Part shown: piece by piece, positions 35,653-44,398 of the stretch
How positions within the stretch are numbered: position 1 is the first letter of the stretch
How the letters are laid out: every line of letters starts with the position of its first letter
DNA from: Saccharicrinis sp963666825
Lineage (GTDB): Bacteria; Bacteroidota; Bacteroidia; Bacteroidales; Marinilabiliaceae
Assembly: GCA_963666825.2 (NCBI GenBank)
Contig: OY763044.2
Span: forward strand, 2,666,001 to 2,730,000
DNA: 64,000 nt
Direction: 5' to 3'
Translations under genes and position numbers: made by a program
Notes under the pieces: generated by a model
Databases searched by the model: none
What the model was told of the DNA's origin: nothing
The model's input: only the letters and a program-made list of their open reading frames with translations

Positions 35653-36468
35653 CTAATTACTAACACTATCTTTGCTATTACAATCAATTATATAATCTTC
35701 ACAACCTAAAGGAATAGATAAAACATTTTCCTGAATTCTTTGAATACTATTTATTCTTAATTTACACTTTAATCCATATTCGACAATAACCTCTTGAATT
35801 TTCTGAATCTCCTGATTATTTAATTCCTGAAGATTTTTATTGAATACTCGTTTAGACAACTCGGTATATAAGTTATAGTATTCATTTATTGCTAATTTAA
35901 ATATAGATGCAAATTCATTAACATTGATTGAATCATTGGCAATGATCTGAATTAATGGTGGATATGTATAGGCTTCTGCGGCATCATCAAGGTGCTTACG
36001 TATAATTTGTTTTAATGAATCTCTTTCTACATAAGTTAAATTATATGGTGATATTGAATCAATTCCTATATAATCTCCAAACTCTACTGAATTTATTGCA
36101 GGATCAATTGTGTTTAAATTTGATTCAATAAATATGCTGTCATTTAAAAAGTATAAGTTTAATGGATTAAAAAATTCGTCCTTTAATGAATGAGGACAAA
36201 CAAATCCTTTAATCCTAACATAAAACTTAGAATCGGACTTTTTATTCAAAGGAAACTTTAGAAAATAATCCCCGGTATATTCGTGCTCATCACATCTTTG
36301 ATAAACAGAATCTATCAATTCTTTTATTGTTATATTATCAAAGACCAAATTGGTATCTGAAATGCTAAATAAATTACTGTATGTCTCTGTTTGAATAAAA
36401 GAATCGCAATCAACTCTGGATTGACATGAAACACTAAGCATGAATAATACCACCAATAAAAACCTCAC
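35653..36468 (-). CDS. Hypothetical lipoprotein
   Basis: A 271-residue protein with a clear lipobox (LFMLSVSCQSR). The remainder is a charged, mixed-structure protein with four later Cys residues (VCPHS, LKCKLRI, LGCEDYIIDC), possibly paired in the periplasm. I recognise no family. It is the last gene of a leftward series (37528 to 35653), 23 bp after the GNAT gene. Confidence 0.55.
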   Translation of the reverse strand: MRFLLVVLFMLSVSCQSRVDCDSFIQTETYSNLFSISDTNLVFDNITIKELIDSVYQRCDEHEYTGDYFLKFPLNKKSDSKFYVRIKGFVCPHSLKDEFFNPLNLYFLNDSIFIESNLNTIDPAINSVEFGDYIGIDSISPYNLTYVERDSLKQIIRKHLDDAAEAYTYPPLIQIIANDSINVNEFASIFKLAINEYYNLYTELSKRVFNKNLQELNNQEIQKIQEVIVEYGLKCKLRINSIQRIQENVLSIPLGCEDYIIDCNSKDSVSN

Positions 36469-36491
36469 CTTGAATAATATATAAAATTATT

Positions 36492-37040
36492 TTAATCCCT
36501 CTTTAACTTACTATACACCTCCAAATCAGTGTAAACATTGCCCGTTAACAATTCTCCATCCCTTTCGATTCCTTCGAAGTGAAATCCTAGTCTTTGGGGA
36601 ATCTTTTTACTGGCTATATTTCCGACTGCACATCGTATTTGAATTCTGTTCATTTCAAGTGTATCAAAAGCAAATTCAGAAAGCTTTTGAACTGTTTTTG
36701 TTACAATGCCTTGCTTCTGATAATTTTCAGAAAGCCAATACCCTATTTCTGTCTTTTTATTTTGTCTATCGGTATCTCTGAATCCTGCAATCCCAACAAA
36801 TTCACCTTGCTTTCTTATAGCAAAAATATATTCAAAACAATCTTCCGGAGCAGTAATTACAGACTCAATATATTCCTCTGTATAAGAAAGCTCCTTTGTA
36901 AACTCAACAAAAGGGAGCCATTTTCCTAAATACTCTCTCTGGCTGTCAATTGTATTAAATATATCAATGCCATCATCATGATCAATTTGCTTTAATTCTA
37001 TTTCTTTATCAACTTTTATTTTCATGATACTTTCATTCAT
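36492..37040 (-). CDS. GNAT N-acetyltransferase, RimJ/RimL-like
   Basis: A 182-residue protein. It follows the RimL pattern: IELKQIDHDDGIDIFNTIDSQREYLGKWLPF at the N-terminus, FVGIAGFRDTDRQNKKTEIGYWLSENYQKQGIVTKTVQKLSEFAFD (acetyl-CoA site QKQGIV) and ASKKIPQRLGFHFEGIERDGELL at the end. Relatives acetylate N-terminal residues of ribosomal proteins or small molecules. Start: ATG 37040 lies 5 bp after the preceding stop; Met6 (37025) is a good alternative. Confidence 0.85.
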   Translation of the reverse strand: MNESIMKIKVDKEIELKQIDHDDGIDIFNTIDSQREYLGKWLPFVEFTKELSYTEEYIESVITAPEDCFEYIFAIRKQGEFVGIAGFRDTDRQNKKTEIGYWLSENYQKQGIVTKTVQKLSEFAFDTLEMNRIQIRCAVGNIASKKIPQRLGFHFEGIERDGELLTGNVYTDLEVYSKLKRD

Positions 37041-37045
37041 TATTG

Positions 37046-37528
37046 TTAATTTACAAACTCTCCTTCTCCTCTGATCTGAATTTTAGGTTTTCGTTCACTG
37101 CTTTCCAATTCTATTTCGACGATTTTCAAAGCTTTATATTTATCTGCAATATATTTTACGTCAGATACAACTTTAACATTAACATATATAAAATATGTGT
37201 TATCAATTGTGACGCCTTTGATATCATCTAGATATTTTCCATCTATTTGAACAAGAAGATTGTTATCCACTTTGTTAATACCCGCCTTTTCCTTTAAAAT
37301 ACTTTCTAATGGTACTAAGGATAATTTTTGCGGATTCGTATATAAATGTATTTCTCCCTCAACAGTTTCTTTGTTGACTGTTATAGAATCTATATTCTGC
37401 GGATTAATATAATTCTTTTCAATATCAAACTGTTTTGAGTTTAAAAAGAATATTGGCTTTTTTATTTCCTGACCACTACAATAGAGACAAGAAAAGAATA
37501 GGATAGCTAATAATAATAGCGTTTTCAT
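37046..37528 (-). CDS. Hypothetical exported protein
   Basis: A 160-residue protein with a signal peptide (LLLLAILFFSCLYCSGQE). The mature part contains FFLNSKQFDIEKNYINPQNIDSITVNKE and a C-terminal KALKIVEIELES. The phrase order (ITVNKETVEGEIHLYT ... IDDIKGVTIDNTYFIYVNVK) is beta-rich and reminiscent of small plug-like or secretin-like domains, but no family is claimed. It is the first gene of a leftward group with the GNAT gene following 5 bp later. Confidence 0.55.
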   Translation of the reverse strand: MKTLLLLAILFFSCLYCSGQEIKKPIFFLNSKQFDIEKNYINPQNIDSITVNKETVEGEIHLYTNPQKLSLVPLESILKEKAGINKVDNNLLVQIDGKYLDDIKGVTIDNTYFIYVNVKVVSDVKYIADKYKALKIVEIELESSERKPKIQIRGEGEFVN

Positions 37529-37600
37529 AATCTTATTTTTTTAATATTGGGTTATTATAGTTTACTTAAAAATTCTTCATTAAATAATCTAATCTGAATA

Positions 37601-38398
37601 TCACTTCAATTGCAAATGTATATGATCATCGTGCCTAACGGCTTTACATCCTTGAAAGCGAACTCTGGCATCTGTTATACCCATTCGTTGTTTTAAATAT
37701 GGTTCAATAAAAACCTTACCAACACTTTTGCTATCAAGAATAGACTCCATCAATATCTTTGTGCCTCTTTCTGAGAATTTCAATTTAGAATTGATTTTAC
37801 CTAGTGTTAAATACTTGGGAAAGTCATATTGAAAAAAGCCCCTCTCCTTACAATAGTTGGTTTGATTAAACTCTTTACCTAACGGCTCTTCGAATACTCC
37901 ATATCCACTGAATGATTTGCTTTTATTTACCACTGTTCCATTCTCATCTTCGTAAACCAAACTAAAATCTATCTTCTTTCCATCAATATGACTCAAATGT
38001 GGCAACAATGGAAATCCATTATAAAATGGAAAGCAGGCATCCAAATATCTTACCTGAATAGAATTATTTATTAAATCAGGATGGTTCGATAAGTCTTTTA
38101 AAACAAGATTGAGTTCAGGAGTTACATAATTACGGTTTAAAACAACAGTCAAATAATTAACCGGTTTGATGTTTTCAGCATTTATCACCTTTTCTCTACC
38201 CATTAGTGGTGCAATAACCGGAATCATTAAAAAAGTGACTAATGAATATGCTGCAATAAATACAATTACAGAGTTCCATTTTGTTTTGCGAGCCAACCAT
38301 ATTGACAATAGAAATACAATCCCACCTACTTGAGTAAGAATAGTTAAAATAGCGAATATGATGGCGATTACTAGTAAACGAACAATCTTGGTTATCAT
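37601..38398 (-). CDS. Membrane-anchored protein with LAS-type zinc peptidase motifs
   Basis: A 265-residue protein. The first ~60 residues contain two TM helices (about 7-32 and 43-63) flanking a short basic loop (ARKTKWN). The exoplasmic remainder has HIDGKKID (His-x6-Asp) and a terminal HDDHIHLQL (His-x-His), the spacing used by LAS-type zinc peptidases such as MepA, VanY and M15 enzymes that cut peptidoglycan peptides. The general fold was not verified, so catalysis is an inference. It stands alone, with 72 bp before the next leftward gene. Confidence 0.6.
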   Translation of the reverse strand: MITKIVRLLVIAIIFAILTILTQVGGIVFLLSIWLARKTKWNSVIVFIAAYSLVTFLMIPVIAPLMGREKVINAENIKPVNYLTVVLNRNYVTPELNLVLKDLSNHPDLINNSIQVRYLDACFPFYNGFPLLPHLSHIDGKKIDFSLVYEDENGTVVNKSKSFSGYGVFEEPLGKEFNQTNYCKERGFFQYDFPKYLTLGKINSKLKFSERGTKILMESILDSKSVGKVFIEPYLKQRMGITDARVRFQGCKAVRHDDHIHLQLK

Positions 38399-38532
38399 AG
38401 GAAGTATTGGGAAATAATAGGATTTAAGTTTAATCTGAACATTTTAGATTTAGGCTAAAGTAAGCAAATATTTACTAATTACGTCAAATAGTCTATCAAA
38501 ATAGAAACGTAACAAACCATTGATCTCACTAA

Positions 38533-38569
38533 CAATAAAAAAAGCCGATTCTAAATCAGAACCGGCTTT
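38533..38569 (-). terminator. Terminator of the D-lactate dehydrogenase gene
   Basis: A 12-bp stem (38541-38552 with 38558-38569; one G-U pair on the minus strand) with a run of T on the minus-strand 3' side. Confidence 0.8.
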
Positions 38570-38594
38570 ACAAACTATATACTAATCAAAAATT

Positions 38595-39626
38595 TTATGC
38601 TTTAGTTGACTTTTTTGGTAATACTGCATTAGGACTTTTTCCTTCAGCAAAAAAGATCTTAATATTATCAAAAGTGGTTTCGGCAATATTTAAAACTGCT
38701 TCTTTTGTAAAGAATGCCTGATGCGCAGTGATCAGCACATTAGGGAATGTTTGTAAACGAACAAACTTATCATCCTGGATAACAGTTTCTGAGTGATCTT
38801 CAAAAAACAACTCTTCTTCTTCTTCATATACATCCAAGCCTAAATATCCTACTTTCCCTTTTTTAAGACCAACGATAACAGCATCAGTATCAATTAAAGG
38901 ACCACGACTGGTATTGATAATCATAACACCCTGCTTCATTGAAGCAATGGCATATTCATTAATCATATGAAAAGTTTCAAACGTTAATGGACAATGCAAC
39001 GAAATTACATCACTCTGTTTATAAATATCCTGCAACTCAACATACTGTATACCTGCTTTTTTTAATTCTTCATTAGGAAATTTATCGTAAGCAATTACCT
39101 TACAGCCAAAACCTTTAACTAAATTGATAAAGATTTCGCCAATCTTACCTGTTCCGATAACACCAACAGTTTTACCATGTAAATCAAAGCCTAACAATCC
39201 ATCCAAGGCAAAATTACCATCGCGCACTCTTGTATAAGCCTTATGAAACTTACGATTTAAACTTAAAATTAATCCTAAAGTATGTTCAGCCACGGCATAA
39301 GGTGAATATGCAGGAACACGAACTACATTAATTTCATATTTTTGTGCTGCATCAATATCTACATTATTAAATCCGGCACAACGTAAAGCAATTTGCTTTA
39401 CACCGTTTTCCTTTAAACCTTTAATAATTTCTTCATCAACTGTATCATTTACAAATACACATACGGCATCAAACCCTTTTGTTAAAGGAATAGTTTGCTT
39501 ATACAAACGTGCTTCGAAATAAGTAATGTCGTATTTGTATGTTTTATTCAGTTCTGTAAAAGAATCGACAACCCATTTTCTACTACTAAAAACAGCTAGT
39601 TTCATTTTATTTTGTTTGTTATTCAT
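38595..39626 (-). CDS. ldhA: D-lactate dehydrogenase-type 2-hydroxyacid dehydrogenase
   Basis: A 343-residue NAD-dependent D-2-hydroxyacid dehydrogenase. Visible are the nucleotide-binding GVIGTGKIGE, the catalytic Arg in NTSRGPLID, the Glu in LGLDVYEEEEELFFED and the His in TAHQAF. The doubled acidic stretch plus FFED and the N-terminal KLAVFSSRKWVVDSF are typical of LdhA, which reduces pyruvate to D-lactate in fermentation, consistent with an anaerobic host. Translation may start at Met1 (39626) or Met8. A short heptad-periodic repeat lies just upstream. Confidence 0.88.
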   Translation of the reverse strand: MNNKQNKMKLAVFSSRKWVVDSFTELNKTYKYDITYFEARLYKQTIPLTKGFDAVCVFVNDTVDEEIIKGLKENGVKQIALRCAGFNNVDIDAAQKYEINVVRVPAYSPYAVAEHTLGLILSLNRKFHKAYTRVRDGNFALDGLLGFDLHGKTVGVIGTGKIGEIFINLVKGFGCKVIAYDKFPNEELKKAGIQYVELQDIYKQSDVISLHCPLTFETFHMINEYAIASMKQGVMIINTSRGPLIDTDAVIVGLKKGKVGYLGLDVYEEEEELFFEDHSETVIQDDKFVRLQTFPNVLITAHQAFFTKEAVLNIAETTFDNIKIFFAEGKSPNAVLPKKSTKA

Positions 39627-39642
39627 CCATTATAGATTTAAG

Positions 39643-39670
39643 ATAAGAGACATAAGACAAAAGACTGATT
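39643..39670. repeat. Short heptad-periodic repeat upstream of ldhA
   Basis: Four 7-base units, each beginning GA: GATAAGA, GACATAA, GACAAAA, GACTGAT. The same GAY-rich heptad pattern makes a much longer tract at 49704-49807. Confidence 0.5.
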
Positions 39671-39843
39671 TACATTAATCAGAGTAAATCCCTTATTTGA
39701 CTTTATATCTAAACTTTTATCCTGTTAATTCTTACTCTCATTTTATTTAACACATATTGCTAAAATATGTAAGAAACAAATGTACTAACTACATGTTCGT
39801 ACTTTATGTTATTATTTCAAAAAAATCTCTTGTTATTGTTACC

Positions 39844-41052
39844 TTAAACTTCTCCGGCTTTCTTTAATGTTAAACGTGAAATAAGAGGTCCGGATATTTC
39901 ATGTATTAAAGCTGCACCGATAACTACCCCAATAATTGTAGAGGCTAAATCTTTATATTCTGGTGCCTTAGTTAATAAAATGGATAAACCAATTACTATT
40001 CCTCCCTGAGGAATTAAACCTCCGGCAGCAAACTTCTTAATTTTTGGATCGGTATTCATAATACTTGAAGCTGTAAATATCCCTCCATACTTTCCAATCG
40101 CTCTTGCTATGATATAAATTACAATCAAAGACACACTTCCAGCAACTGATGATAATTGCAAGTGTAATCCGGATAATGAAAAGAAAATTACAAATATCAA
40201 CTCATCAGTATATCTTTCCATCAACTTAAATATCTTATCCGACATTGGATTAAAATTGGTAACTACAGCACCTAAAGCCATTGTTGCCAGTAAGGATTCA
40301 AAACCCCAATACTCTGACATTCCATATGCAAATAATACCAAACCAAATGTTAATACAATTAACGATCCTTCAGTTTCTTTTTTAACCAGTTTTACAATCA
40401 GATAAAACAGCACTCCTACTGCGACTCCTATTAAAACAGCAAAAAGAATATCAATACCCATTTCTGCTAATTTATGACCTAATTGAATATCATTGTTTCC
40501 TAAAAAGAAAGGAGCAAAAGCTGCAACCAAAGTATAAATAATAATTCCTACCAAATCATCAAAAGCAGCAATCTGTAGCATAGCATTACTAACAGGACCC
40601 TTTGCTTTATATTCATGAATTACAGCCAATGTAGCAGATGGATCTGTAGGTGCGGCTAACGAAGCCAGCAACATACTAACTGCAATGATTACATATAAAG
40701 AAGTATAAATATTTGAGGTAAAATATAACCATGCAACCATAAAAATAAACACTGCTAAAAAGGCAAAAAGCGATTCACTTAAGGTCAACCATAATACGGT
40801 TTTACCAGTAGCCTTTAAATTAGCTGCCGACAAGCTTCCTCCTATCGAAAATGTAATAAAGGATAAGGCTATGGTTAATAAAGGATCGGTATGCTCCACA
40901 AAATCGGTGTTCATTATACCCGTTACATCCGGATTAAGCAGTATCCCTGCCAAAATATACCCTGATATTTTAGGAAGTTTAATTTTTTCGGCAAGCTCAC
41001 CGAGAATAAAACCTGCAAAAACTAAAACTCCAATACTTAAAATAATATTCAT
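39844..41052 (-). CDS. Cation:proton antiporter (CPA2-type)
   Basis: A 402-residue polytopic membrane protein with about 12 hydrophobic helices. It shows KISGYILAGILLNP near the start and the discontinuous-helix motif LASLAAPTDPSATLAVIHEY, followed by QIAAFDDLVGIIIY. The paired Asp (FDD) is typical of electrogenic Na+/H+ antiporters of this superfamily. It would exchange Na+ or K+ for protons at the inner membrane. The ATG at 41052 is chosen over an in-frame GTG at 41082 because the hydrophobic N-terminus begins there. Confidence 0.82.
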   Translation of the reverse strand: MNIILSIGVLVFAGFILGELAEKIKLPKISGYILAGILLNPDVTGIMNTDFVEHTDPLLTIALSFITFSIGGSLSAANLKATGKTVLWLTLSESLFAFLAVFIFMVAWLYFTSNIYTSLYVIIAVSMLLASLAAPTDPSATLAVIHEYKAKGPVSNAMLQIAAFDDLVGIIIYTLVAAFAPFFLGNNDIQLGHKLAEMGIDILFAVLIGVAVGVLFYLIVKLVKKETEGSLIVLTFGLVLFAYGMSEYWGFESLLATMALGAVVTNFNPMSDKIFKLMERYTDELIFVIFFSLSGLHLQLSSVAGSVSLIVIYIIARAIGKYGGIFTASSIMNTDPKIKKFAAGGLIPQGGIVIGLSILLTKAPEYKDLASTIIGVVIGAALIHEISGPLISRLTLKKAGEV

Positions 41053-41385
41053 AATCTTAAATTTTATACCAATACATTTCACATTCCAGGCTATCCTTAT
41101 TTTAAGAATAAAAAGTCAAATTAATTGGCTTATATGTTTTTGCTTTAACAGGATAAACTGTAGATATAATATTATTGATGCACTATATAAGAGTAAGGCT
41201 TTCAATAATCTCCTGTTAAAACTATTTGTAGAATGTTTTTTGTTTTTAATACAACAAAAAAATCGTCCCTTTGTTTTTGTTAACTAGTAAATAGTTGATT
41301 TCACTTCAAAATTAACAGCTATAAAGCATCTATCAAAGTTTGAATCGTTAATGTTTCCTTAAAAAACATTTTATTTATTAAGTCG

Positions 41386-41575
41386 GCAAAATGTGTTTTT
41401 AACCGGCTTGCAATTATTGCACTTATTAAGAGCAAAGACAAGTTCACTTGAACGATGCCGAACGAAGCAATAATCATAAAATCAATCCTACCAAATGATC
41501 TAAAGAGTTAGAATGTTTATAATTGAAACGTTTTGTCAAATATATTTGATGTACATTGCACGGATCACCGCTAAC
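41386..41575 (+). repeat. Spacer repeat of the accessory region, copy R1
   Basis: No gene lies in 41053-41589. The right part (41486-41575) matches the 108-bp right modules at 44183 and 45140, from CCTACC-AAATGATCTAAAG through to TGCACGGAT-CACCGCTAAC, and is the most diverged copy. The left part (41386-41475) resembles 46352-46435 (GTGTTTTTAAyCGG, TAGTTCAC-like, GCCGAA, GCAATAAT). Confidence 0.6.
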
Positions 41576-41589
41576 AAAACGATAATATT

Positions 41590-42126
41590 ATGGATAAGAA
41601 ATATTTGATTATTGCATTGGGCTTATTTATAACTTCAAGTATTATGATTGCTCAAGATTATTGCAATAAAGTAAATATGGTTGATTCGATTGGCAGAAAG
41701 CAAGGTGTTTGGATGGAGTATGAAGTTATACCCAAAAGGATTAAGGATCCAGGTGAATATGATTACATTATATCTCCATTAGATTCTACTAAAAAATATT
41801 TGCTTAAGCGGAATGATTTTAGCGAAGTAATTGTGCTTAGATGGTTTGGAGAATATCAAGATGGACTAAAGAGTGGTGAGTGGGTATTACTTAATTCAAA
41901 TGGTGAAGTAGCAAAGCGTGTAAACTATGTTAAAGGAAAGCTATTTGGAAATTACATTCAATATTGGACAGAAAATAAGATAATGATGGAGTGTTTTATT
42001 GACAATAGTAATTTCGTTGTTGGCGTAGGTTATGATAAAGATGGAGCTGTTTTATTCAAAAATGATTCTATAGTAAAAGAAGATTTTATAGAAAGCTTTT
42101 ATAACCCAGCTGGTTTGTATTATTAA
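41590..42126 (+). CDS. Hypothetical exported protein with MORN-like repeats
   Basis: A 178-residue protein with a signal peptide (LIIALGLFITSSIMIAQ). It carries phrases typical of MORN/YwqK-like repeats: DSIGRKQGVWMEYE, YQDGLKSGEWVLLNSNGEVAKRVNYVKGKLFGNYIQYW. Such repeats are common in secreted Bacteroidota proteins and have no uniform function. It begins 15 bp after the GCTAAC end of spacer R1 and looks like a self-contained accessory unit; the IS110 element follows it. Confidence 0.65.
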   Translation: MDKKYLIIALGLFITSSIMIAQDYCNKVNMVDSIGRKQGVWMEYEVIPKRIKDPGEYDYIISPLDSTKKYLLKRNDFSEVIVLRWFGEYQDGLKSGEWVLLNSNGEVAKRVNYVKGKLFGNYIQYWTENKIMMECFIDNSNFVVGVGYDKDGAVLFKNDSIVKEDFIESFYNPAGLYY

Positions 42127-42250
42127 CTTTAGCTGTTGAGGAAATATAAAACCCAGCAGTTGGTTTTAGACCCTATGTTTGTAAAGCATAAGCCCTTCGA
42201 AATTAAGTAACTTGTATCTGAATAAAGAAATAACTTAAAATCTTAGACTT

Positions 42251-43324
42251 ATGCATACTAAAGGTATTAATTTCAAAGGAGAAACAATATTTGTAGGTAT
42301 TGATACTCATAAAAAAAGTTGGAAAGTGGCATTGTATCACAACGACATATCATTAAAAACTTTTTCTCAGGAACCAAGTATCGATTTACTTGCTAATTAT
42401 TTAGTAAGTAGATATCCGGCGGCTTCTTTTAAATGTGCTTATGAGGCCGGTTTTTGTGGATTTTGGATTCAGAAAGCTTTAGCAGCTAAAGGCATTGATT
42501 GTATTGTTGTTAATCCTGCAGATGTTCCAACTAGTCATAAGGATAAAGAATTTAAAACAGATCCTCGTGACTGTAGGAAAATAGCACGCTCATTAATGCA
42601 TAATCTTTTAGAACCGATTTATATACCCACAGATGAAGGTTTAGAAAGTCGACATGTAGTAAGGTTATTTCATGACACGTCAAAGAATTATACCCGATAT
42701 AAAAATAAAGTTAAAGCAATCTTGAACTTTTATGGGATAGAATATCCCAAAGAATTTTCTTCATGTTCAAATCATTGGTCATCTCGGTTTTTTGAATGGC
42801 TTCAACAGGTTCGTCTTAAAAGTGAATCTGGAAATTGGACTTTACAATTTTATGTGCAGGAATGTTTAAAAGCAAAAGCATTAAAGGGTATTGCAACGAA
42901 GAAGGTAAGAGAACTATCAAAAGATGAAAAATACGAAAAAAGCGTTCACTTATTGCGGACAATTCCCGGAGTTGCCTTAATAACTGCTATGAAGCTATTG
43001 ACGGAAATAGAAAATATAAGACGATTTAAAAACTTAGATAGTTTGTGTGCTTATATAGGATTGATTCCATCAACCAGTTCGTCAGGAGAAAAAGAAATTA
43101 TAGGCGGTCTAACTAAAAGAGGGAATAAAATGTTGAAAGGAGCTATAATAGAAAGTTCATGGATAGCTATTCGTCAGGATTCCTCTTTATTACATAGCTA
43201 TGTGCAACTAAAAAAACGTATGGATGGCAATAAGGCTATCATAAGAATTGCCAGAAAATTAATTTCAAGAATCAGATATGTTTTATTAAATGAAAAACCA
43301 TATGAAATGTTATTACAACCGTAG
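42251..43324 (+). CDS. IS110-family transposase
   Basis: A 357-residue protein with the IS110 architecture: an N-terminal RuvC-like DEDD domain (FVGIDTHKKSWKVAL, Glu in CAYEAGFCGFW, TDPRDCRKIARSL) and a C-terminal Transposase_20 domain (RTIPGVALITAMKLLTEIENIRRF, YIGLIPSTSSSGE, TKRGNKMLKGAIIESSWIAIR). The frame is complete. IS110 elements move by recombination guided by a structured noncoding 'bridge' RNA encoded next to the transposase. Both flanks here are noncoding: 124 bp upstream and about 430 bp downstream, the latter with strong hairpins. Element ends could not be fixed by eye because IS110 elements lack terminal inverted repeats. Confidence 0.93.
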   Translation: MHTKGINFKGETIFVGIDTHKKSWKVALYHNDISLKTFSQEPSIDLLANYLVSRYPAASFKCAYEAGFCGFWIQKALAAKGIDCIVVNPADVPTSHKDKEFKTDPRDCRKIARSLMHNLLEPIYIPTDEGLESRHVVRLFHDTSKNYTRYKNKVKAILNFYGIEYPKEFSSCSNHWSSRFFEWLQQVRLKSESGNWTLQFYVQECLKAKALKGIATKKVRELSKDEKYEKSVHLLRTIPGVALITAMKLLTEIENIRRFKNLDSLCAYIGLIPSTSSSGEKEIIGGLTKRGNKMLKGAIIESSWIAIRQDSSLLHSYVQLKKRMDGNKAIIRIARKLISRIRYVLLNEKPYEMLLQP

Positions 43325-43374
43325 ATATTACAACACAAAGCTAAGTTTCAAGTAGAATTTACTCCAAAAGACTA

Positions 43375-43573
43375 CGGCATAAAGCTTTTACCTTCGGAAA
43401 AGCTAATTTATTCCGTTTCCTTTTAGATTAAATTCTTCAGAAACATTAAGGAGTGTAATAAAATCTACTAAAGAAAAAAGACTATAAAATCTATCGAGAA
43501 TGAAGAACCGTATCGCTGCGCTTGCAGCATAATGGAAACATTAATGTCTGCTCTTTTTTAGAATACGGTCTTC
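43375..43573 (+). ncRNA. Candidate structured RNA of the IS110 3' flank (possible bridge RNA)
   Basis: 43375-43415 folds as AGCTTTT (43383-43389) with AAAAGCT (43398-43404), extended by ATAA/TTAT and CGG/CCG. 43502-43573 is enclosed by GAAGA(A)CCGTAT with ATACGGTCTTC (11 bp, one bulged A) and contains two inner perfect 5-bp hairpins: GCTGC/GCAGC (43515-43528) and TAATG/CATTA around GAAA (43530-43543). No ORF lies here. A 3' location matches the IS1111 subgroup. The assignment as a bridge RNA is an inference; the folding is seen. Confidence 0.4.
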
Positions 43574-43756
43574 TTTAAAAATAAGATGATAAGGATTTTG
43601 CAGTGTCAAATATAGATATCTGCTAATAGAAGCATGGTTTTATAGAATAAAAGAAAGATATTATGGGAAAAATTTGCTTTTCAACATAGAAGCGCAGCGA
43701 AATTCGATAAATTGGGATAAATTCGAGTGTTTTTAAATTCTATAAATACTGAAAAT

Positions 43757-43969
43757 ATGAATTATTGTAGAATTATTGTCGCAATTGTATTTGTAAAGAT
43801 TCTATCGTTAGGCTTTGGGGAAACTTATGCAACAGTAATATTAAGAGATCCAAAGGTAGATACTTTATATTTTCAAAATGACACAATTGTTATCGCCAAG
43901 TATATTAATGAAGAGGGAGCATGTATTATATCATGGGGAATAAAAGAAGAATTCATAAATATCCCGTAG
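43757..43969 (+). CDS. Small hypothetical exported protein
   Basis: A 70-residue ORF from the ATG at 43757 (an in-frame GTG at 43727 is the longer option). It starts with a signal-like hydrophobic stretch (IIVAIVFVKILSLGFGETYA) followed by about 45 residues including LYFQNDTIVIAKYINEEGACIISWGIKEEF. I recognise no family, and it may be a fragment. It ends 28 bp before a GTTAGCGCGGA spacer end. Confidence 0.35.
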   Translation: MNYCRIIVAIVFVKILSLGFGETYATVILRDPKVDTLYFQNDTIVIAKYINEEGACIISWGIKEEFINIP

Positions 43970-43996
43970 GCTCGGATATATCACGGCTGTTAGAAC

Positions 43997-44290
43997 ATTT
44001 GTTAGCGCGGAAATTATTTCCGTGCAATGTAAGTGCTGTAAATAATATGCTGAGGTTGTTTAGATTGAATGTTATTATCTCTTGTGTACAAAAATAAGGA
44101 TTTGCAATCCGGATGGATTGTGATTATTTATAATAATTATCTATATATAGAATTTCAAGAATAAGTATTATGGACCGGATTACAAATCCTACCCAATGAT
44201 CTAAAGTGTTAGATGTTTATAATTAAAATAAATTGTAATATTTGCATGATTTACAGTGCACGGATTACGTTGCACTAAATCCGCGCTAAC
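43997..44290 (+). repeat. Accessory-region spacer repeat, copy 2
   Basis: The noncoding interval after 43969 is bounded by inverted ends: TTGTTAGCGCGGA...TCCGTGCAATGTAA at the left and TTTACAGTGCACGGATTACG...AAATCCGCGCTAAC at the right (44250-44290). The last 108 bp (44183-44290) match 45140-45247 with about six differences. A further degenerate right end (GGATTACGCTTTGGTAAATCCGATAAC) lies at 44351-44377, just before the next ORF. Confidence 0.75.
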
Positions 44291-44398
44291 AAAAGCTATA
44301 CTGTTTTTATTTGCTTTAATTTATCATATTTACATGATGAATATTTTAAGGATTACGCTTTGGTAAATCCGATAACTGGTTATTAAAAAGAATTCCCA

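Noticed and set aside
36594..36929. 111-codon ORF opposite the RimL-like gene
   Set aside because: It is the antisense frame of a clear GNAT gene, Cys- and Ile-rich with no start signal. Other long antisense frames (8263-8589, 57402-57704, 44644-44934) were rejected for the same reason.
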